Source: a virus
Virus record (IMG/VR): IMGVR_UViG_3300006865_000393
Coordinates: 1 to 31,330 of that record
DNA: 31,330 nucleotides
Direction: 5' to 3' (one strand)
Shown here: in pieces, positions 27,510-31,330 of the stretch
Numbering within the stretch: the first letter of the stretch is position 1
Layout: each line of letters starts with the position of its first letter
Position numbers and translations under genes: made by a program
The notes under the pieces: model-generated
Databases searched by the model: none
What the model saw: only the letters and a program-made list of their open reading frames with translations
Told to the model about the DNA's origin: nothing

Positions 27510-28088
27510 CTAAATCCTGTCTACCGCTGCCCGCCGCTTGGCCGTGGAGCAGTGGAGATAAATTGAAGTCGTCTCAATCGAGTCGTGGCCCAGCAAATCG
27601 CGGATCGTCTCTAAATCCACATTTGCCTCTAGCAAGGCCACCGCAAAACTGTGCCTGAGCGCGTGGGGGTGCAAATCCTTCCGCAGCCCCGCCTGTAGGC
27701 CCAGGCTCTTAATCAGCGTCCGCAGTCTCTGATTGCTAATCCGTTGGTTGCGATTACTCAAAAATACCGGCCCAGAGTGCCGGCCAGCCAGGTGAGCCTC
27801 CAACGCAGCCAAAGCTTCGGTGTGCAACGGAACAAGCCTCTGTTTCGACCGCTTCCCGAACCGCACATAAACCGACATCGCCTCAAAATCTAAATCGGCC
27901 ACGTCCAACATCCTCAGTTCGTTGGATCGCAGCCCGGCGTACAAAAACAAGGTTACAATCGCCCGGTCACGGGCAGACATATTCAGGGTGAGCAGCCGCT
28001 TACGTTCCGGCTCAGTCAGCCAGGTCGGTAAGCGCAGTCGGGTCCGCCGTGCCCCATCAGGCCGTCTATTGGTCATAGCACTTCGCAT
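27510..28088 (-). CDS. short tyrosine recombinase lacking the N-terminal domain, 192 aa
   Basis: The catalytic domain is complete: R54 in AGLRSNEL, K79 or K82 in the KRSKQR hairpin, H142-x-x-R145 in HPHALRHSF, H168 in LLGHDS, and nucleophile Y177 in TTSIYLH. It starts only 30 residues before the catalytic domain, so the usual N-terminal arm/core-binding (SAM-like) domain is absent. Small stand-alone catalytic-domain recombinases of this kind occur in phages and plasmids and may resolve multimers. Start ATG at 28088, with 28076 as an alternative. It overlaps the small gene upstream by 16 bases. This is the second recombinase of the window and differs from the one at 30425. Confidence 0.8.
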   Translation of the reverse strand: MRSAMTNRRPDGARRTRLRLPTWLTEPERKRLLTLNMSARDRAIVTLFLYAGLRSNELRMLDVADLDFEAMSVYVRFGKRSKQRLVPLHTEALAALEAHLAGRHSGPVFLSNRNQRISNQRLRTLIKSLGLQAGLRKDLHPHALRHSFAVALLEANVDLETIRDLLGHDSIETTSIYLHCSTAKRRAAVDRI

Positions 28089-28222
28089 CCCCCTGGGGGA
28101 ATGAACGAAAATCCCTCTTTTCGTTTATTTTGAGAGGTCCGCTCACACTTCCGCACCACCGCCACCCAGAAAATCACCAGCAGAACGTTGAAAAAAATGC
28201 TAAATGTCGCGTCGCCCATGCC
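28073..28222 (-). CDS. small membrane protein, 49 aa
   Basis: I chose the ATG at 28222. Residues 6-22 form one helix (FSIFFNVLLVIFWVAVV), followed by a basic tail RKCERTSQNKRKEGFSF and ending GGCEVL. It is partly overlapped in another frame by the 28174-28293 ORF. Small single-helix protein of unknown function. Confidence 0.5.
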   Translation of the reverse strand, partial: GMGDATFSIFFNVLLVIFWVAVVRKCERTSQNKRKEGFSFIPPGGCEVL

Positions 28223-28293
28223 ACCACCGCCGGCGCGCCGGCCCCGGCCAGTACAGACAAAACCAGCGCCGCCGCCACAATCACCCTTTTCAC
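28174..28293 (-). CDS. signal-peptide-like ORF overlapping another gene, 39 aa
   Basis: A GTG at 28293 overlaps the TGA of the upstream gene (GTGA) and follows GAGGG. The product MKRVIVAAALVLSVLAGAGA plus PAVVAWATRHLAFFSTFCW begins like a signal peptide or membrane anchor. It overlaps the 28073-28222 gene by 49 bases in a different frame. Nested small membrane ORFs recall Rz/Rz1-type pairs, but no lipobox Cys is present and no lysin gene is near. Confidence 0.35.
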   Translation of the reverse strand: MKRVIVAAALVLSVLAGAGAPAVVAWATRHLAFFSTFCW

Positions 28294-28610
28294 CAGCCCT
28301 CGTCAAAAAACGCGCCCGTCGCCGCGGCCAGCTCATACCCGGCGGCCACCACCCGCTTGCGGGTGGCATACGGCGTGCTGTCTTCAGCCGCCAGCCACTT
28401 CTTACCTCGCCCGGTCCAGACCAGGCGATACTGCTTGCCGGCAGCCGTCACAAACTTCTCCGCCGCCAAAATCAACCCACCCGGCGCCTGCGGCCAGGGC
28501 TTCACCTGGTTCAGCGGCTTGCCAAAAACCGCCAGCGCAAATTCATCCACCGTGCCACGGGGAATAGGCTGGCCGTTAATCATCTCGGTTTTCTGAGGTT
28601 CTAATTTCAT
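28290..28610 (-). CDS. hypothetical protein, 106 aa
   Basis: I chose ATG at 28610 (MKLEPQKTEMINGQPIPRGT); an ATG at 28625 adds five residues. The product is soluble with a Gly-rich KQYRLVWTGRGKKWLAAEDS centre and a helical ATRKRVVAAGYELAAATGAF end. Common in size for phage early genes; no recognised family. Confidence 0.6.
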   Translation of the reverse strand: MKLEPQKTEMINGQPIPRGTVDEFALAVFGKPLNQVKPWPQAPGGLILAAEKFVTAAGKQYRLVWTGRGKKWLAAEDSTPYATRKRVVAAGYELAAATGAFFDEGW

Positions 28611-28682
28611 AAAAGCGCCCACCATCCACCCCCCGGCCCTTATGGCTAAGCCCGCCGGTCGCCTAAAAAAAGCCCTTTTCCA

Positions 28683-28718
28683 CCCCTCGCCCTCCGGGAG
28701 AGGGGCCGGGGTGAGGGC
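28683..28718 (+). repeat. GC-rich palindromic element at a gene's 3' end
   Basis: CCCTCGCCCTCCGGGAGAGG followed by GGCCGGGGTGAGGG. It lies just past the stop of the LuxR-like gene, in the common + orientation. Confidence 0.85.
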
Positions 28719-28984
28719 TAAACCGTATCAAATTGAATAAGCTGCCTGGCCAGCGCGATAGCCACCGCGTTGGCCCGGTTCTTGGCTCCCAGCTTGCTGT
28801 AAGCGTTGTTCAGATACAGCCGCACCGCTCGCGGCGTCAGGCACAGCCAGCGCCCAATCTCCTCATCGGTGCAGCCCTGGGCCGCCAGAGTTAGAGCCTG
28901 GATTTCTCTACGAGATAATTTTGGAAAAAAAGAAAGGGGCAGCCCGTTATCACGGACTGCCCCGGCTTTCGCTCTGTCGGGCAT
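28718..28984 (-). CDS. LuxR-type helix-turn-helix regulator, 88 aa
   Basis: Residues 24-80 match a GerE/LuxR HTH: LSRREIQALTLAAQGCTDEE, then IGRWLCLTPRAVRLYLNNAYSKLGAKNRANAVAIA. The conserved S-x-R-E, G-x-x-x-x-E-I, L-x-x-T-x-x-x-V, Y-x-K-L and R-x-x-A-V positions are in place. There is no receiver or sensor domain, so it is a stand-alone DNA-binding unit and the best candidate transcription regulator of the phage. I chose ATG at 28984. A terminator-like hairpin lies within its first 20 codons (28926-28968), which could instead mean a later start. Confidence 0.75.
   Translation of the reverse strand: MPDRAKAGAVRDNGLPLSFFPKLSRREIQALTLAAQGCTDEEIGRWLCLTPRAVRLYLNNAYSKLGAKNRANAVAIALARQLIQFDTV
28926..28968 (-). 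terminator. terminator-like hairpin inside the start of the LuxR-type gene
   Basis: On the - strand, GGGGCAGTCCGT and ACGGGCTGCCCC form a 12-bp stem with one mismatch around GATA, followed by TTTCTTTTTTT. It lies between the ATG at 28984 and the HTH part, so it may be an attenuator or mark the true end of an upstream transcript. Confidence 0.5.
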
Positions 28985-29017
28985 TTCTATTTTCTTTTCC
29001 CCTCTCCCCCTCTTGTT

Positions 29018-29053
29018 CCCCTCGCCCTCTGGGCGAGGGATTAGGGGTGAGGG
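29018..29053 (+). repeat. GC-rich palindromic element, intergenic
   Basis: CCCTCGCCCTCTGGGCGAGG followed by GATTAGGGGTGAGGG between two - strand genes. Confidence 0.85.
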
Positions 29054-29066
29054 CTTAGGGCGAGGG

Positions 29067-29273
29067 CTACAACTCGGTCGGGCTAAATTTCTCCAGCAGG
29101 ATCGGCTTGCCAATCCTGACCGGCTTGCCGGCGCGAATAACGATAGGCAGATACACCTCGTCGCCGGTGGCCTCGGTGTAGACGCACAAGCTGCGGATTT
29201 TAGCATCCAGGTCTATCACCTGGCGGGTTGTGAGTTGGCTTAGGCCCGGCATAGGCTGCACCAAAGCACTCAT
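29067..29273 (-). CDS. hypothetical protein, 68 aa
   Basis: ATG at 29273. The product (MSALVQPMPGLSQLTTRQVI and on) has a beta-rich centre ATGDEVYLPIVIRAGKPVRI and ends FSPTEL. The start has no strong ribosome-binding site. No family recognised. Upstream lies a 400-base region without genes that probably holds its promoter. Confidence 0.55.
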   Translation of the reverse strand: MSALVQPMPGLSQLTTRQVIDLDAKIRSLCVYTEATGDEVYLPIVIRAGKPVRIGKPILLEKFSPTEL

Positions 29274-29346
29274 AATGGTTTTACTCTATCACACAACTCT
29301 CAAACGCAATATGTCATTTACGGAAGAATTTTTAACCGTAGCAAAG

Positions 29347-29406
29347 GCATCCCCATGCCTTTGCGGGCATCCCCATGCCTTTGCGGGCATCCCCATGCCT
29401 TTGCGG
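29347..29406 (+). repeat. three tandem 20-bp palindromic repeats
   Basis: Three exact copies of GCATCCCCATGCCTTTGCGG, each with a GGCAT-CCCC-ATGCC dyad, preceded by a partial copy. It lies in the gene-free interval 29274-29672. Units are too alike and too short for a CRISPR array. Confidence 0.85.
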
Positions 29407-29420
29407 GCATAAATGAAAAA

Positions 29421-29480
29421 GCGCGGAGGTCCTCCCTAACCTCTCCTTTTAGGAGAGGTTAGGGGTGAGGTCCTCCGCGC
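29421..29480 (-). terminator. long hairpin built around a GC-rich palindromic element
   Basis: GCGCGGAGG at 29421 and CCTCCGCGC at 29472 enclose CCTAACCTCTCC / GGAGAGGTTAGG, giving a stem of about 25 bp with a small bulge. The + strand A-run just before it gives a U-run on the - strand. It probably ends transcription of the 29673-30165 genes. It also contains one copy of the palindrome family (GGTTAGGGGTGAGG). Confidence 0.7.
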
Positions 29481-29597
29481 GTCTTTCGCCCTGGAGCTAG
29501 TACTGATCAAACCGGTCCTGATCGAAGTAATTTTTAATTAGCTAAATTATACCCCGCTTGCCCGGCAATTTCCACCCCAAAAATTAGGGATTTTTGA

Positions 29598-29671
29598 AAG
29601 GATGAAGGCGGAAGGATGAAGGATGAAAAATTTTCTTCCTTTCATCCTTCATCCCTCATCCCTCATCCTTT
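29598..29671. repeat. 7-bp tandem repeats (AGGATGA / TTCATCC) forming an inverted repeat
   Basis: AAGGATGAAGGCGGAAGGAT on the left and CTTTCATCCTTCATCCCTCA on the right surround ATTTTCTT. The interval 29481-29597 has no gene and is AT-rich. Confidence 0.75.
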
Positions 29672-29672
29672 C

Positions 29673-29984
29673 TTACGCCGCCCGCCGGCGCAGCTCCGCC
29701 AGGCGCGCCGGCGGAAGCTCGCTCGTTTTGCCCGTCACCTTCAGCAGGTAGGGCGCTTTATCCTTCGTCTCGATGGCGATATCCACCGTCGCCCGCTCCT
29801 CCGGGGTCAGATTTTCCAGATAGCGCAGCAGCCGGCTCTTGGCCTCGGCCTGACTCTCGCCCGGCTGTTGCAACCGAAACGTCTCCGTCACCTGGCGGTG
29901 CTGCCCATCCCAGCGCAGCGAACCATACGCCGGCAGCCGGTCCTGCCGGATCCTCTCCAGCAGCGCCTCAAACGCCTCGTCCAT
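29673..29984 (-). CDS. hypothetical protein, 103 aa
   Basis: I chose ATG at 29984; the frame extends upstream but only through the end of the previous gene. Contains MDEAFEALLERIRQDRLPAY and RLLRYLENLTPEERATVDIA, acidic helices, and a basic C-terminus PPARLAELRRRAA. It overlaps the upstream gene by 17 bases, so the two are coupled. Unknown function. Confidence 0.6.
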   Translation of the reverse strand: MDEAFEALLERIRQDRLPAYGSLRWDGQHRQVTETFRLQQPGESQAEAKSRLLRYLENLTPEERATVDIAIETKDKAPYLLKVTGKTSELPPARLAELRRRAA

Positions 29985-30165
29985 AGGCAGCGCCTCCCAT
30001 CTGCTCGGCCAGAACGTCCGCCACCTGCATCGCCAGGTCAAACCACGCCTTCCGCTCCGGCAGAAAATCAGGCGTCCGCTTCATCTTCTCCGTCAGCAGC
30101 TCCAGCAGCAGCGCCGCGTAATAGGCGCTGGTGCTAAGCTGCAAGGTTACAGGCGTCCTGCTCAA
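29968..30165 (-). CDS. hypothetical protein, 65 aa
   Basis: Start is a TTG at 30165 behind GGAGG. The product (MSRTPVTLQLSTSAYYAALL) is helical with two Leu-rich segments (LLELLTEKMKR; FDLAMQVADVLAEQM). First gene of the - strand run; its promoter should lie in 30166-30300. No family recognised. Confidence 0.55.
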   Translation of the reverse strand: MSRTPVTLQLSTSAYYAALLLELLTEKMKRTPDFLPERKAWFDLAMQVADVLAEQMGGAAYGRGV

Positions 30166-30300
30166 AATTACCTCCGTTTAAAAACAAAGCCCAACCAATC
30201 TACCTGGCCGGGCGATAACCACTCACTGGAGACATTTTACCACAACTTTCCTGCTCCAGGTAGTAATATTTGTCATTTTTTGGCCGCCCCAAGGTACTAT

Positions 30301-30400
30301 TAAGGCCCTACCCAAAAACCCGTAGGCTTGCATCCCTATGCCAGCCGAGGACGCATAGGGATGCGTCACTACGGGGTTATTCGGATAGGCTCTAAGGCCC
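30301..30400. mobile_element. MITE-like palindrome flanked by 8-bp direct repeats
   Basis: TAAGGCCC at 30301-30308 and 30393-30400 flank an 84-bp palindrome. Its arms are CCTACCCA..AACCCGTAG (to 30325) and CTACGGGGTT..GGATAGG (from 30369), with an inner exact stem GCATCCCTATGC (30330-30341) / GCATAGGGATGC (30353-30364). Direct repeats outside terminal inverted repeats are what target-site duplication leaves. No transposase is encoded. It lies between the divergent 30165 and 30425 genes and may affect the integrase promoter. Confidence 0.55.
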
Positions 30401-30424
30401 AAAATCCCTTTCAGGAGGAAACCC

Positions 30425-31330
30425 GTGTCACACCTAAGCTCTACAATTGAATACTACCTATCTTTCAACTACACCCTGGCCGGCCGCACCCAAAAAATCT
30501 ACCGTGAACACCTCGGCCGGCTCTGCCGCTTCCTCAACGACCCCCCGCTCGACCAAATTACACCGCGCCGCCTGGCCGAGTTTATGGCCGGCCTGCGCCA
30601 AACCAACGGCCGGCCCTACTCCCCCGGCTACCAGAGCCAAATCTTTCGCGCCCTCTACGCCTTCTTCAACTTCTGCGTTGCCGAAGGTCTCTACCCCGCC
30701 AACCCCATGGCCCGCCTCAAACGGCCCAAAATCATTACCGGCCCCAAGCCCCGCCTCAGCCTCAAACAAATCCAGCGCCTCCTCGATGCCGTCAAACAAA
30801 CCGGCCTGGCCGAACGCAACCTGGCCATCGTCCTACTCATGGTTGATTGCGGCCTGCGCCGCAGCGAAGTGGTAGCCCTGCAAATTGGCTACATAGATTT
30901 TGACGACCGCAGCATGCGCATCTACGAACCCAAGAAAAATAAATTTCGTGAAGTCCCCCTCAGTGATATGGCCCACCTGGCCCTCACCGCCTACCTCAAA
31001 AAACGCCGCCCCGTAAAAAACCCGGCCGAGCATGTCTTCCTCATCGAGCGCGGCCCCAACAAAGGCCAACCCCTCACCATCAAATCCATCGAAGAACTCA
31101 TGAAACGCCTCAAACGCAAGCTTGGCTTCAAAATCTACGCCCACCTCCTCCGCCACACCTTTGGCAACCACTACATCCGCATGGGCGGCCTGCGCTACCT
31201 CCAAAAAATCCTGGGCCACAGCCGCATTGATACCACCGCCGCCTACTACACCGACCCCGACTTTGCCGACCTGCAAGCCGAACATCGCCGCGCCGCGCCA
31301 ACGGCCCAACTCAGCAAACTAAATAACTAA
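30425..31330 (+). CDS. tyrosine recombinase / phage integrase, 301 aa
   Basis: Full-length XerC/D-like integrase. An N-terminal core-binding domain (residues 1-95; IYREHLGRLCRFLNDPPLDQ, FRALYAFFNFCVAEG) precedes the catalytic domain with R145 in CGLRRSEV, K171-K173 in PKKNKFREV, H240-x-x-R243 in AHLLRHTF, H265 in LGHSRIDTT and nucleophile Y274. It would insert or excise the phage at an att site. Start is GTG at 30425 behind AGGAGG. It is transcribed away from the - strand run, and its stop is the last base of the window. No arm-binding domain is visible, as in Xer-type integrases. Confidence 0.9.
   Translation: MSHLSSTIEYYLSFNYTLAGRTQKIYREHLGRLCRFLNDPPLDQITPRRLAEFMAGLRQTNGRPYSPGYQSQIFRALYAFFNFCVAEGLYPANPMARLKRPKIITGPKPRLSLKQIQRLLDAVKQTGLAERNLAIVLLMVDCGLRRSEVVALQIGYIDFDDRSMRIYEPKKNKFREVPLSDMAHLALTAYLKKRRPVKNPAEHVFLIERGPNKGQPLTIKSIEELMKRLKRKLGFKIYAHLLRHTFGNHYIRMGGLRYLQKILGHSRIDTTAAYYTDPDFADLQAEHRRAAPTAQLSKLNN

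Noticed and set aside
29341-29410. Possible CRISPR array
   Set aside because: The repeats are directly adjacent with no unique spacers and no cas genes are near.
30166-30424. Integrase promoter with TTGTCA and TACTAT boxes near 30275-30300
   Set aside because: The spacer is about 19 bp and the match is weak; the MITE-like element lies between it and the gene.
1-31330. Attachment site (attL/attR) repeats
   Set aside because: No convincing long direct repeat near both ends and no tRNA gene could be seen; the true ends probably lie outside the window.

Overview
The window is a tailed-phage genome, or most of a prophage. The late module encodes the usual siphovirus parts in the usual order: small and large terminase, portal, head-morphogenesis protein, scaffold, major capsid protein, neck proteins, tail tube, frameshifted tail chaperone, tape measure, hub and tail fibre. 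A tyrosine integrase closes the window at 30425-31330. The host is probably a member of the Chloroflexota (Anaerolineae-like). This is inferred from the high GC content, the many GC-rich palindromes that end in a GGTGAGG-like tail, and the frequent 7-bp tandem repeats; no host marker gene is present.

Layout. Bases 1-7810 are an early/replication module on the + strand. It holds small unknown proteins, the remains of a DnaQ-like exonuclease, a RepA-like ATPase with a DnaA domain I-like N-terminus (1751-2998), a palindromic iteron-like array just downstream (3001-3179) that is the best origin candidate, a DUF559/Vsr-like nuclease (4537-5136) and a membrane-protein operon (6879-7810) behind an operator-like tandem repeat. 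This module meets the - strand genes at a strong bidirectional terminator (7825-7863). From 30165 down to 7864 nearly everything is on the - strand. Small early-type genes, a LuxR-type HTH protein and a short tyrosine recombinase come first (30165-26659). Packaging and head genes follow (26215-20020), then neck and tail genes (20004-9801), then small genes.

The - strand late operon is interrupted once. At 15168-15935 a + strand cassette sits between the tail chaperone and tape-measure genes. It has its own near-consensus promoter, a small membrane peptide, a Phd/YefM-type antitoxin and a YoeB-type toxin, and it looks like a moron insertion. Next to it, the two chaperone reading frames are joined by a canonical -1 slippery heptamer (A AAA AAC), as in lambda G/GT. 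Between the tail-tube and chaperone genes lies a 119-nt sequence that can fold into a multibranched RNA.

The whole window carries GC-rich palindromes (about 15 copies). All point the same way on the + strand whichever way the host gene runs, and several lie in frame inside genes, where they encode low-complexity inserts. I recognised no lysin, holin, CI-type repressor, tRNA or CRISPR array. The phage boundaries (attL/attR) could not be located.
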